A stretch of DNA of 64,000 nt from Berberis thunbergii (lineage: Eukaryota > Streptophyta > Magnoliopsida > Ranunculales > Berberidaceae). A program made the position numbers and the translations under genes. The notes under the pieces are model-generated. The model was not told the origin of the DNA, ran no database searches, and saw only the letters and a list, made by a program, of their open reading frames with translations. Of this stretch, positions 33,819 through 45,433 are shown piece by piece (position 1 is the stretch's first letter; every line of letters starts with the position of its first letter). The stretch spans positions 124,001-188,000 of the forward strand of contig QNQO01007626.1 in the NCBI GenBank assembly GCA_003290165.1. Reading direction: 5' to 3'.

Positions 33819-35226
33819 TTCTCTCTCTGTCTCTGTTACTTCTTTAGTTTCTGTTTATTAAGATTGAGAGGGGAAAGTGTGGAATGAATTGATATTATCA
33901 GTGAGGTTTGCATGTTGTTTTCTATACCAAACAGGTTTGGCAGTTTAGGATTGGTCTTTTGAACTTTGGGTGTGTTATAGACATGTCATGTTAGTCTGTC
34001 TTCAATGGAAATGCCGCTAATGTTGTAGATGATGACGACCTGAGTTCCTTGTGTAGCCACTGTGTCTATCATTTTCGTTTGGGTCTTTATTTTTTTGGTT
34101 TTGTTTTCATATTGTTACATTGATCAAGCTCTTGTTAGGCTGCAAAATGTTAAAAAAGCTTTACTCTTCCGATGGAATACTCGAAGGTTTGAGTACTGAT
34201 TTATCTTAACATTTTCTTGAAGACATTATAGCTTTTGTGTTCATTTTCTTAGTTGTTTTCAACTATCACACTGCAGTGCCAGTGCCATTCTTAGAAATCA
34301 CTGACAGTTCCATTCTTCAACTATCACACTGTAGTGCCATTCTTAGCAATCATTTTCTTTTGTGTTCATTTAGCTTAACATTTTCTTGAAGAAATGCAAT
34401 CACTGACAGAATTCATAGCAATAGCCTGCCAGAATTCATAACATATAAATGCAAAGAAAGAAATTATTTGAATTCATAGCAATAGCCTGCCAGAATTCAT
34501 AGCAACTGATAACAGCCTGAAATCATTTATAAGCAAGTATCAAACAATGCAACAAATACACATTCAAAGATAAAAATGACTGAGATTGCTGACTGAATTG
34601 ATGTCATAGCCTGCCAACATATGTTTAAGCTAATTTGTAGATACAAAGAACCTTGAATATCTGAAGATTTCAAACAGATTTACATCATAGCCTGCCAAAA
34701 TACATTCTAGCAACTTTTCATCATAGCCTGCCAAATTAAGAAACCCACAAAATGACCTAGTCTGCTATACATTCTAACAGCTTTTCATCATACCATTTGC
34801 AGTTGATGAACTTCCTTAACATCCATTGAATATGACAACTCTTAGAAGAACACAGTAAAATTCATTGCCTGAAGAACTTTTCATGATAGGGTTGTAAAAG
34901 CCATGGTTAAAATCAAATCTCCATAGATTCATTGCCTGAAGAACAAGATCAGAGATGTCAGATGCTGTAATTGCCAATTTACACTCATATTTAAATGAAA
35001 CAAAGCAATTTTGATGAGAAAAAACATCAAAGAAATGAAAACACATAAATGGGTATTCATCAGTCATCACATTTTGCTTTCAAATATAGTAAACTTGGGT
35101 AATCTTCAGCCTTAACAGGAGTAAATGTGGTAAATGGTAAGATCCAAAGAAAGTTTGCAAAATGTGACATACTAAACCAACCTTAACATGAAAATATATT
35201 CTCAGTCTTTTTTAAAATGATAATCT
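33819..35226. other. Noncoding stretch with short local repeats
   Basis: After the presumed 3' UTR the stretch contains a duplicated CACACTG-AGTGCCATTCTTAG segment (34265-34345) and a cluster of ATAGCCTGCCA motifs (34380-34770). No gene was recognised. Confidence 0.5.
34380..34770. repeat. Loose ATAGCCTGCCA repeat cluster
   Basis: The motif AGCCTGCCA occurs at about 34424, 34484, 34609, 34690 and 34725. It is usually preceded by CATAGCA or TTCATCAT, and diverged copies lie between. The spacing is irregular. Confidence 0.6.
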
Positions 35227-36570
35227 TTAGCCGGTAGAATTTGTATAGTCCATTCCGTGACTTGAACCGGGTGGCTGCAAAAATAAATAATACTGATAAA
35301 AAAAGAAATAATAGGAGGCATACAAAACACATAACAAACTAACAAATCGTACAAAGAGATACATACAAAATACAAAAATATGTACCTGTGAGAAGAGCGA
35401 GTAGAATTGATCAGCGCTTCCAGGTTGTAAATCGCGTGACCCCGTATTATCATCCTTAACGATAACAAACATACAAATCATAAGTAGGCAAACATACTTA
35501 CTGATTCATACATTGAAAATATAACAACAAACCTGTGTATTGCTTTGACTAGGCATCGTATTGCTTTCACGAGGCATAACATAAGGCATACATTGTAAAC
35601 CCTACAAATGACATTTGTAAATAAAATTTTCAATATATGTAACTTAAAAAAATATACATTCATAAAATACATTGCAAAACATACCAGATTAGTCTCAATG
35701 GCCTGATTCGTTTGCGTGTTTTTTTTTCTTCCTTTGTATCCTTTTACACACCTTTTCGCCGGTGGATTTCATCCTTGATTTAGACGGCTGTCATTTGCTA
35801 CGAACCGCTAATGGACTATGAATCTGGATGGCAGAACTAGAAGTAGTGGTGCCCACTTCCAAATACCTCTGTGAATCAACATGCTCATCACCATCGACAA
35901 TTTTATATTGCTCCATCTTCAAAGTGATCCATTCTTGAACTTCACATGTCTTCTTTTCATCCTCAGCGGCGAATTCAGTCATTTCATAGAAGACATTGCA
36001 CATCTTTTCAAATCGCACATTTTCAGGCTTCATTCCTCAATTTGAATAAACAATTTTCACCTTCGTATGAGCCCTCCTAACATCTTTCCTCCACCTCCGA
36101 AGAACATAGTTATCAGGTATATCATGAATCTCTCTTTCAAACAAGATTTTCAATATATATTTGCATAAAATCCCCCTAAACTCAAACAATTGACAATTAC
36201 ACTTGATGCCAAAGTCGTCAACATTTAAAGAGACTACATAATGGACCAATAGTTGCCTATCATTTATCAGCAAGTCTTGTTTAATAGTGTACAACTCACA
36301 GCCACCCCCATCCATATCTTCACCCACAATTCTACAACATAGATTCCCTGTTATCTCTTGTTTGAGCTCTTTAAAAAAAAAATTGTAGTGTAAGCATTTT
36401 GAAAATTTTTCTCTATTGCACAAGGAGTAATGCATAGAATCCTTCAGCTAAAAGATTTAAATTCATGTTCAACTTCCTTTTGGACTTTACTTCGTTGTGC
36501 ATTCTCATACTGTTCTACGAATTGTTTCAATGTGTTCTTCGAATTAACATAACCATCAAAAAAAGCATTC
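35227..36570 (-). pseudogene. FAR1-RELATED SEQUENCE-like gene, C-terminal part, broken
   Basis: Read on the minus strand from 36570: FFDGYVNSKNTLKQFVEQYE, then a SWIM zinc-finger stretch (CNCQLFEFRG, CKY in place of the usual C-x-H), then IPDNYVLRRWRKDVRRAHT. The tail continues through small exons: one ending at a GTATGT donor near 35685, 35534-35603 (QCMPYVMPRESNTM), 35389-35457 (DLQPGSADQFYSLFSQ) and 35227-35275. Lesions: a stop shortly before 36436, a frameshift at the poly-A/T run near 36375, stops at 36034-36036 and 35791-35793, and a shift in a lysine run near 35730. FAR1-type proteins are DNA-binding regulators derived from MULE transposases. The N-terminal part is absent here. Confidence 0.8.
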
Positions 36571-36960
36571 ATGCTTTCAAAGGATTCAAAAAAAAGCATT
36601 CATTATTTTCTTGTTGAATTCAAAGGATCACGCCGCATTTTCTCATCTTTACTTGTCGTTTCGACCTCCAAACCCTTTTCGCTGCTCTCCATTAACCCTA
36701 ATTCATGGAAACTTTTCTCGGGAAGGGCAAATGTGTGGTTCTTGGACTTTTGTCTATCTGTTTCAACTCCGTTTTGCAAGAATTCGAGTTTGAGAGACTG
36801 AAATCCGCCAATAAACGTATTGTGGAAATCTAAAGGGTTTGAGAGACTTACGGGAACCCGAACAATTGTGCTTGAAAGTTTGGTTTTTGGTTCTTGGTTC
36901 TTTAAATAAATAAAATCTCATCAAAATTATCGTAGCAAAGAAAAGCATGGAATAAAGGTT

Positions 36961-37004
<44 letters not shown>

Positions 37005-37462
37005 GTTTTGGTGTAACGTGTTGTAACTCAAAGGACTGAGCATGAATCACTCTTGTCATTCTTGTATTGTGCAAAGTATGAAGAGATATTTTTCAAGCAA
37101 ATAAAAAGAAGATATTAATAAATCAATAATTTTCTGTCATGTATAATGATGATAACATCAAATCTTATCAACACAAAAATGTATCTAAACATAAACTTGG
37201 ATTGTCGTTTAATTGATCAATAAATGATTTTGTTAATTACTTTTGTAATGTGAGTACACACATAAACAGATAACCACCATTAGATCAATAAGTTCATTAC
37301 CATCGATTTTAATCAGTTTAATTATTCTCTAATACGATTTCAAAATAATAGATTCTATTTATAGAAATTACCAGTTAGAGTCACTTCATTAGATCTAGGA
37401 TATGTTGGGTTCCCCATTAGGAATGTAATAAACCGTATCATGGCTAAAACATGTTCCATTTC
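36571..37462. other. Spacer with (TA)n
   Basis: No gene recognised. A (TA)n run lies at about 36967-36998. The short plus-strand ORFs at 36571-36801 have no similarity that I know. Confidence 0.45.
36967..36998. repeat. (TA)n microsatellite
   Basis: About 16 uninterrupted TA units. Confidence 0.95.
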
Positions 37463-37711
37463 TTGAAGTCTCATGGTCATGTGAACTATGGAATTGTCGC
37501 AGATTTTGTAGCGTTCAATGATTTTCCTTTTTCCTTCTTTCAATATTGTCATTTTAAATACTAGATACTCATCCAATACTGTCCCTTCGAATACCAAATC
37601 GAGTACATCAATTGGAATATCTTCTTCTTCTTTGCCTTTGATTGAATGCTTTGCATGTTCAATAATGTTAAAGCTCTCGATTTTCAAAGTAATTGTGTTT
37701 CCTCTTAGGGT
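37463..37711 (-). pseudogene. Ubiquitin-like domain remnant
   Basis: The minus strand reads TLRGNTITLKIES, then IEHAKHSIKGKE, IPIDVLDLVFEGTVLDE, KIIERYKICDNSIVHMTMRL. The order and spacing match a ubiquitin fold (TLTGKTITL, I-KAKI, IP-DQ-LIFAG-QL, YNIQ--STLH-VLRL). Residues are diverged and there is no C-terminal di-glycine. The open frame is continuous but its N-terminal side runs into a transposon-like end at 37708, where the codon for the first residue would be. It is probably a relic cut by that insertion. Confidence 0.6.
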
Positions 37712-38243
37712 GTGTTTGGTTGCATGGAATCTTAAGGTGGAAATTAGAATCCCATTCCATGACATCCCATGCCATGGACTTGACCAACTTTGATGTTTGG
37801 TTATCAATGGGAATTGAATCCAATTCCCATTGTGAGTGTTTGGTTGCCCAAAACTAATCATGGGAATTTTTTTTCATTTTTTTTTTGTTTCATTTTGAAG
37901 ATCCCACAATTCTACTTTTATATATAAACTAGAATATGATTTTGATTTTGCTTCCTGCAAAACATCCTTACAGTATAATTTTAAAACTCGACGTCTGCTT
38001 AAATCTTTCAATGAGAAATAAACGTTCAATGGTATTCAGAATTCTAATAAAAAAAATTTAGCAATATATATTTTGACTAAAATTTTCAAAATGAAATCAT
38101 GTTTACTGCATAAACATAACAAGTCCTAAACCACATACTCCCAAACACCAATTAAACAAAATCCAAACTTTCTAACTCCTTGATTACTAATCAAAACACA
38201 TAAAAAGGATTAAAGACAAGAAGCCAATTACTTTTGCTCCAAA

Positions 38244-38639
38244 CTAATTATCCTCCAACTCTGTAAAAACCCAACCCTCCCTTGTTTTTTCGGTCAATCC
38301 TAAAAAGAAAGTACCAAGCTCTACGTTCCCATTGAACTTTCTCATGATTTTTAAAATTTGACGTTCGGTAAGTCCAGGAACCGCCCTTACAGCCTTCTCA
38401 ACTTCTTGCCAAGGGAAGGTTTCCAATTGTATAGGCATAGCACTCGCTTGCTCTAATGTCTTGCATATACTCGATATGGCCTTAGCAAACTCGGGATTAC
38501 TGTTGTCACACGTTCGCTTGCGTTTGTGAGACGATGTAGTAGCTCTGGGTCCCATTTTCTTGTGCGTGACCCTTTTGTGTTCGACTGCTGACACTGGTAT
38601 GTCACAAATTTGAGGTGTCATCTTTTCTACAACATTCAT
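38244..38639 (-). CDS. Hypothetical protein, possible Harbinger Myb/SANT-like accessory protein C-terminus
   Basis: 131 residues. The N-terminal half is basic (THKKMGPRATTSSHKRKR). The C-terminal half contains FPWQEVEKAVRAVPGL, then a leucine/isoleucine helix and FFLGLTEKTREGWVF. The order helix, VPGL, helix, FL-L, W resembles the C-terminal helical domain of the Myb/SANT-like protein paired with plant PIF/Harbinger transposases, including related LIMYB-type proteins. The Myb-like N-terminal domain is not present in the open frame, so this is likely truncated. The name is inference. Confidence 0.45.
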   Translation of the reverse strand: MNVVEKMTPQICDIPVSAVEHKRVTHKKMGPRATTSSHKRKRTCDNSNPEFAKAISSICKTLEQASAMPIQLETFPWQEVEKAVRAVPGLTERQILKIMRKFNGNVELGTFFLGLTEKTREGWVFTELEDN

Positions 38640-39504
38640 AGGGAAGTGCTCTAGGATATGGCTTCACAGTAAAAATATAGGTCAAACCACAAGCTCCTAT
38701 GAGTTGGAGGATGCTTTGATGGGAAATTATATCCATCACAAAATGAAGATGATTAACATTACGACATCGCTTAGAGTGGAGCAGACTGAGCAGGAAGACT
38801 TGAGGATTTACCCACCCACATCAAGAGGGGAGATGAAGAGAGTAGACCACATGGATGAGAAGATTTCATTGTGCACCACGCAAGCAAGGGTATTAGCAGG
38901 AATGAGGTTATAGATAGAATAATCGTACATGACCTGGCCAAGATGGAGGATGATTAATTGGTTAGTGAAGACATCAACCATCTGAAGGGAGTAATGCAAG
39001 CTGGGACTGAGAATCCTCTTATTCGTACAATCCCAACACACACACACACACACAAATATCCCAATTAAGAAGGTAGGCAAGGGCTAAGAGGCCAGCATGA
39101 TAGATGACAAGTTTTGAGTCAAAAGTTGTATAGGAGGATCTTCTGTGTAGTTTGCTTCATCTTCTGCATCTCTTGTAATGCTTCTCGCCTATACATACAT
39201 AGTTTTGTTTTTTACAATAAAAATTATTTTTCTTTACTGGAATAAAGAAATAAAATCAAGCTATTAAATCCGTGCGTAATTCATTTGAAGAGTCCGGTTG
39301 GAAGCAAAGTTAAAAAAATTGGTGGAACAGATGATAAAGAATTATTTAGTGGTAAAGACAAATTGATCCATCTGTTTTAAGTATACCATTGTGGGCCAAA
39401 ATTTATTTATTTATTTATTATTTTTTTAATCTTTTAATTTTTATTTTTTTTATCCCTTAACCCCTCCCACACCGGATGCCGCCACACCTTTGACAACGAG
39501 CTCC

Positions 39505-39835
39505 CAAATCACTATGATCCATGCATATTGAAATTCAATATAGAATCCATTGGGGGACCACATATTTATAAGACTAACTTGATGAAAATGTGGGGGTCAT
39601 CTATCAGCCATTCTAGGTATGTGATCAAAGGTGGGAATTGGACTTTCATAATCAAACTCCTTAGCCCCCCCCCTAAAAAAATTGATTTCTCATGATTATG
39701 GGAATTTAACTCCCACTATTGATCAAAAATCTGGAATTGGTTGTAGATGATCCTCCACATTTTGACCAAGTTAGCCTTAAAAAATGTGGTATTCGGATTC
39801 CATGGAATTAGACTCCATGTAATCAAACAAAGCGA
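39505..39835. repeat. Fold-back (imperfect inverted repeat)
   Basis: The arm 39559-39660 (CCACATATTTATAAGACTAAC, AAAATGTGGGGGTCATCTA, GTGGGAATTGGA) pairs with 39690-39790 read inverted (CCACATTTTTTAAGGCTAAC, AAAATGTGGAGGATCATCTA, GTGGGAGTTAAA). The pairing continues outward with lower identity. The loop is the C-run at about 39664-39676. It could be a MITE or the fold-back end of a larger element. Confidence 0.75.
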
Positions 39836-40299
39836 TTTCTACCCAGGACTACTAACAAGAGAGTTAAGATAGATAGAAGATGATGAAACAGTATGATATG
39901 CTAGAAATCAAAAACAAAATTGAATAAACTAAATGGCAAAATACAGAAATCCTATCTCTGATCTGTTAGAACGAACGGTGCCAATTCAACTTCCTAGGGT
40001 TGAATAATGAGATGTTCAATTAATAACAGATCGTAGATAGATAGAGATATATAAAAAAGATTTTATTTAATAATATGTACAGAAGAGGGAAAATACAAAA
40101 TTTAAACAGAAATGAAAGCTTAAAACTTACAAGAAAAGGTGTAAGGATTTTCACAGGTGAAACTCGCTTACCCAACTTATGAAAACCTAATACATATTTA
40201 TAAGCTAACTGCCAGACAAAGAGAGGCCTCGCTGGAAGATAAGATTGGACTTTGGACTATTTGTCCTTTGTGAAACCATTACATGTGACTGTCGGTAGG
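39836..40299. other. Spacer, nothing recognised
   Basis: AT-rich, no ORF of note. It separates the fold-back from the endogenous viral copy. Confidence 0.45.
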
Positions 40300-40820
40300 T
40301 GGAACAGTTTATGCAAAAGTCTTTGAGTGAACAGTAGCGCATGTGACGCTTTTGAAGATGCTGTCGGCCAGAGAAGACCGAAAATTCATTGTCATCTTGT
40401 GGTGCTGGCAGATAATGCCTTTGAAAGTAATAATGGACAAGGGTCCACTAGTCAATTGGAAAAAAGACGTTGTAACAGTCATCCTCGTTGTCAAGAAGTA
40501 CTGTTGGTTCATCGTCATCATCTGACTCTTCGGAGCAGATCTTGGAGAGTGTCTCAAAAAGCTGAGTGTTGGTCAACTTTCCTTTGAATTGTTGCCGAAT
40601 ATGCTGACGAAGAACTTTGGCATCAGTCAGAGGATCAATTGGATTCATCTGAGGAGTAGGTGAAGGTGCCTTGTTAGAGAAGAAGCGGAGGACTCCTTAT
40701 TTGGTGACTTTGGAGTGGTCGAATTGAGACCACCATTTGACTTTAAAGCAGCGACAGAACCACTTAGGGTCATGCTTGGATTGGTAAGGCTTGGATAATT
40801 CTGAGCAGTGATAATCCTAG
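40300..40820 (-). pseudogene. Endogenous caulimovirid, distal 3' coding part
   Basis: Fragments in different frames: a basic, tryptophan-rich segment (KVKWW motif near 40735-40750), then 40648-40448 with an acidic serine/aspartate-rich stretch. This resembles the uncharacterised region after RNase H in plant endogenous caulimovirid copies. It continues the reading of the part on the other side of the solo LTR (43234 onward). Frameshifts and stops are present and no function can be assigned. Confidence 0.55.
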
Positions 40821-43233
40821 TGTAATACCTGCGTTTAAAAAAAAGATTTTTTAAAGGCAGGGTGTACTCAACAAAGGTGGTGGGGGCACATAGCCACCCA
40901 CCCCTTAAAAGGAGCGACCCCCTTCTTCTTTCTCTTTCCTTTTCTTTTTTCTTACAGAGTGCGAATTTCTCGCCTCCAGCAGTTTTTTTCGACACTTTTG
41001 TTGGGTGATTTCTTCCCCAATCTCACCTCCTCCTCCTCCTCGGTTCGTCCTCTCCTCTTTCCCTCTTAATTTCTCTGTTGTTTTTTCCAATAAAAAAAAT
41101 TAGTTTTCATTTGGGTTTGGGGTTTGATCGGTTTTCTTAGTTCCGATCAGCCGTGTTGGGGCCTTGGTGGCGTCCTTGGGAGCCCTTAGAACCGACATGC
41201 AAGGTTGTTTTGGGGTTGGCCGGAAATTTTTCAAAAAAATCAGTGTGCATGTTTGTTTGGAGGGTTCCTCGGCGTGAATTCAGGCTTTGGGTGCGTGGGT
41301 GAGCCTCACTTCCGTGACTCCAAGTGTCCTTAGACTCTTTTGCTGGCTGTTGTGCAGTTTGGTAGCGATCAGACCGGAGTAGGGAGGGTTTCGGCGCATT
41401 TTCGCCCAATTTTGGGTTGCGGTGGGGTGGTTGCCGAATTTTTTATTGCCTGTAACTTTTCTTTCCGTCGCGCGTCGCTTGTATTTATTTATTTATTTAT
41501 TTATTCTAGTTTTTGGCTAGTTTACTCATTTTCGAGTCCACCTTGCAGTTTTAGAATTTTCGTGGTCCCGCATTCGTGGTTTGGCGCGTTTGGAGCTTCG
41601 ACCGGTAGGAATTGGGTTTTGAAAATCCATTCCACCCAGGTGAGTAGAATTATAAGATTTATTTTGAGAAAATAATTATTTGAAATCCTAAATTGAATTT
41701 TTACATTATACCGTCAATTGGGTATAATTGAATCAAAATCTGAAATTCGGAGTTTTCAGATATTTCGAGGATTGTGTTAGTTATGTGTGAATGAATTATG
41801 CATAGGATTTTCGGAAAACATGTTATACTTGAATGGAATCGAATAGTAATTTTGGTGTGATTAGGCTTTGGTGTAATGACATGAGACTTGTATGCTTTGT
41901 TTTCAAGTTTGTATAGCATATCATGTTTTACCGTGGATTTTCGAGTATTGAGCATGTATGATAATCGACTTGAATAAATTTATTGTGGTGATTTGGGTCA
42001 TGTTGGGATCCTGGCATAGTCGTGGTTTTATAAAATTCCCGAATTGTTTATGATTGCACATTTATACATTTGGTTATGTAAAGACTTGTCATTTGTGCAT
42101 GTAGATAGTAGTATAAGTGGCTTTACCCCGCTATAATGCCTGTTGTGCCGATGCTTAGAAGCTTGCTCGCATCGTGAGTTGGATGGTGTTTGAGATGACT
42201 CGCACCTGACATTGTGGACGTTATTGCATGTGGCAAGCTTGCTGAGGTGCGGTGAGCTCCCGCACGCACTTGCCACTATAGAGTGCAGTAGGACGGGTCC
42301 CGGAGGACGTGCTTTGGAGATTACTCGCTTTCCCTCCTAGCGCGCTTGATTTTGATTATGTTAGGTTGGCCGTGTTAGGCCAGTCGTTTGGGATGTTTGA
42401 GTTTGTATCCTGGCAGATGGCACCCCATTAGGATACAAACAAGCCCGAAGTGGTACTGGTGCACGTTGTGGGATGTGTTTGGGTGAGACACATTCGTAAG
42501 GTATGCGGATACCTACGATATGAGACACTTATACAGAATTTTACAGAATTTTTTGTTTCAACCTGATTGCTATACCTAGGAGACTAGGAAGCATTATGAG
42601 ATTGTCTTTATTTTCATTGCTTGATATTTACCATATTTGAATCACGTGTACTGATCGGCATATATCGTAAACTGGTAGTTATTGTTGAATTTGAAATGTT
42701 TGTGTTGCTTGAACTTAGAAATATTATCTTTAGAGACACAGTGTGATTTATTCTTTAGAACTTGTTATTTATCATTTATTGTCTGGCATGAATTTTTCTG
42801 GTATAGTATTTAGTTCGCTCGCACCAGCTAGCTTTGTGCTTTGCTGACCCCGCAAGGGGTGTGCTTCTATTGGAGTGCAGGCAGTGTTGGCGTTCCTGCT
42901 GATCGTGGCGCGTAGGCCCCAGTTTTCGTTGTAGGCGCGTTTTGTGCTTTTTGGTTGTGTCCACCCTGTACGGGTATGTTTTGCTTCCTCTGTGTTTCAG
43001 ATGTATTATATTGCTATACTAAATGTTTGTATACTGATTTTGTCGCTATGACTCTGGCGGGGTGAATCAAATATATTTATTTTGTTCAAACTTTAGCGTA
43101 GTTTTATTTCCGTTTGTTGCTCGTATCAAGAATGTGTTATATTATGATGTTGTGGCCGGTTACGATCCACCTGTGTACGTGTTAGTTCATGCATCGGCAC
43201 GCTGCAATTCCCGTGGCGGATCGGGGCGTGACA
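40821..43233 (+). mobile_element. Solo LTR (gypsy-type), 2413 bp, inside the viral copy
   Basis: It begins TGTAATACCTGCG and ends GGGGCGTGACA, ends typical of Tekay-type chromovirus LTRs. No primer site, polypurine tract or pol is attached, so only one LTR remains, as after LTR-LTR recombination. The flanking pentamers CCTAG (40816-40820) and CCCAA (43234-43238) differ by two transitions, as expected for an old 5-bp duplication. The viral reading on the minus strand runs up to both sides in the same frame when one pentamer is discounted, which supports the boundaries. The short ORFs inside are chance. Confidence 0.78.
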
Positions 43234-44070
43234 CCCAACATAATATCCATGACAAACCAAATCTAATTAAGAACCAGAGCGACAAAACCTGTTCAGTATG
43301 AAGAATTGGCGGCTGCTACTTAGATTAAAATATCTTCCATCCTTCTTGAACTGCAGGAGGAAGAATGTCTTGAATGGGACCGAAATAGCTCCACCATGTG
43401 TGCTGGAACCATAAAGGGACGACCTTTTGTCGTAACTTTTGGCAGAACAGAAAGAACTAAGAATGGCCACAGTTCTGCGATTGGATGAAGAAAGCTCTTG
43501 ACCAAGCTAGCTTGTAGTCAAGATAATTGTAAGTCTGTGGAACATAGTTCACTGAGAACTTCTTATGGTAGTGGGGAAGCTGGTTCCAATCTGCTTCATA
43601 GAGAACTTTAAGGATCTGGCATTTGGAGAATGCGATCCTTTCTGAATTGGTCTTGTCATAGTGATGTGTCACTATAACAGAGTCTGAATCTACAAGGATA
43701 AACTCGTAGAACTCTTGAGATTTGTAGGTTTCTGCTTCTTCAAACTGTTGCTATTGAGGAAACAGATTCTTGGCGATGAGCTGGGGCTCTTTGATCAGAT
43801 CATACATGGAAGGTTCAAGAATACATAGATATTCTAAACAAGCCTTTAGAATATATGGATTTGGTGCCGAAGTTTGCGGCTTTGAGAAACTGGTCATGGA
43901 GGATCCAGTAACTTCTTTTGTAGAAACTTCTTCTTCTTTGTTCAACGGAGTGAACCTTTGAGAAATAGAAAGTGCATAAGAAATAGGGGTTGATGCTTAG
44001 ACGTAGAAGATGACATAGCATATTGGGATTTTGATTTAGGTTTGGTAAAAGGAGGGGGCCGAGAAGAAGA
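43234..44070 (-). pseudogene. Endogenous caulimovirid, region after RNase H
   Basis: Pieces of open frame in three phases (43945-43751, 43672-43457, 43505-43320, 43470-43267). A conserved block with HHYDKT and PQTYNYLDYKLAW is characteristic of the stretch following RNase H in plant endogenous caulimovirid copies. No known enzymatic domain. Multiple frameshifts. Confidence 0.6.
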
Positions 44071-44084
44071 TGAATTAGAAGAAC

Positions 44085-44953
44085 TCATCTTTGCAAAAAC
44101 TCTCTGGTTAAGAAATCAGCAAGAGAGTTGTCAGTTCCTTTTATAAACTTAATTTCAAAATCAAAGGATGAAAGAAGACCTTGCCACCTTGCGAAGATCT
44201 GTTTTGACACGAGATTTAAAACATCTTTTGTTAAAATCTCTTTGGCCGATTGGTAATCAACTTGTAAGAGAAATTTTTGATTTGTTAAATCATCTTGAAA
44301 TTTCATGATGCATAAAACAATGGATAAAACTTCTTTCTTGACAGTTGAATAATTGTATTGGACAATATTCCAAATACCGGAATGGTATCGGACTAATTGT
44401 ATAGTAGAATCAGTAAGACGCAGTTTAAGAATACCACTGTATCTTAAATTGGACGCATCTGTTTCAACTATTTTGAAAGCATCGGGATTGGAAATTCCTA
44501 GACAAGGAAGATGCTTAACTTTGGACTTGACATGACGGACAATTTGAGAATGGGCTTCTGTCCATGGGCTTGGATTTTTCTTAAGTCTATGAATAAGGGC
44601 TTAAGCAAAACTCGGAGGCCTTTGTAAAAATCAGCAACATAGTTAAAAGAACCTAAAAACCGTTGTAATTGGTTTTTATCTTTTAACTCATCTGGAAATT
44701 TATTTGCAAAATCAATTGCCCTAGAGATAGGTGTGATTGTTCCATGAAAAATCTTATGTCCAAGAAAGCGAACATTAGTTTGAAAAAGATTTATTTTGGT
44801 TGGAGAATGAACTAATCCACTGTCTTTAATAATTCTTTTAAATTGATACAAGTGTTTCCAATGGGCTGGAATTAATTAGGAGAAGACAAGTATATCATCG
44901 ATATACACAATTGTAAAATGTGAATAAGGGGAGAGAATATCGTTCATGATATT
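44085..44953 (-). pseudogene. Endogenous caulimovirid RT thumb and RNase H, broken
   Basis: 44851-44498 carries the RT connection region (LGHKI and LQRFLGSFNYV motifs). 44306-44085 carries the end of RNase H (LADFLTREFL motif). The YIDD catalytic motif lies near 44905. An in-frame stop falls soon after it, at about 44880, and another at 44954-44956. The frame changes between the thumb and the RNase H end. Non-functional. Confidence 0.78.
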
Positions 44954-45433
44954 CTAAAACTCACTAGGAGCATTCTTGAGACCGAAAGGCATAACATTCC
45001 ATTCATAGTGTCCAAATGGAACATTAAATGCAGTCTTATATCGGTCAAAGGGATGGATCTGAATTTGCCAAAATCCAGATTTGAGATCAAACTTAGAGAA
45101 TACACATGCAGAGTGTAATATTTTGAGAAGATCTTTCTTGTTTGGGATCGGATATCGAATCCATTGCAAAGCCTGGTTTAAAGGCTTATAATTGATGACT
45201 AAGCGAGGACTTCCTCGTTCTAATTCTGCAGCTTTGTTAACATAGAAGGCAACACAACTCCAAGGGGATTTAGAATGCCTAATAAGTTGTTTGGAAAACA
45301 AACCTTTGATTTCCTGCTTACAATGTTCCATGAGCTCAGAATTCATCTGAATTGGATGAGCTTTTGTTGGGATCATTGAAGGAAGGTTCATAAGGAAGTC
45401 TAACAACATGATGTCTTCGATGCCAAAAAGCAT
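44954..45433 (-). pseudogene. Endogenous caulimovirid reverse transcriptase, N-terminal part
   Basis: 160 open codons with the fingers/palm motifs KFDLKSGFWQIQ and MPFGLKNAP, in the form typical of caulimovirids and distinct from the gypsy elements of this window. It ends at an in-frame stop (44954-44956). The same phase continues past this into the YIDD region, so a single change created the break. Confidence 0.85.

Larger units (their letters stand above)
37708..39835. mobile_element. Possible PIF/Harbinger element
   Basis: The left end GGGTGTGTTTGGTTGCATGG after CTTA resembles Tourist/Harbinger termini. The right end, inverted, reads CGCTTTGTTTGATTACATGG. Between them lies an ORF resembling the C-terminus of Harbinger Myb-like proteins (38244-38639). 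The transposase itself was not found, the right end is poorly conserved, and a TSD of the TTA/TAA type is only visible on the left. Two independent insertions are possible instead. Confidence 0.35.
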
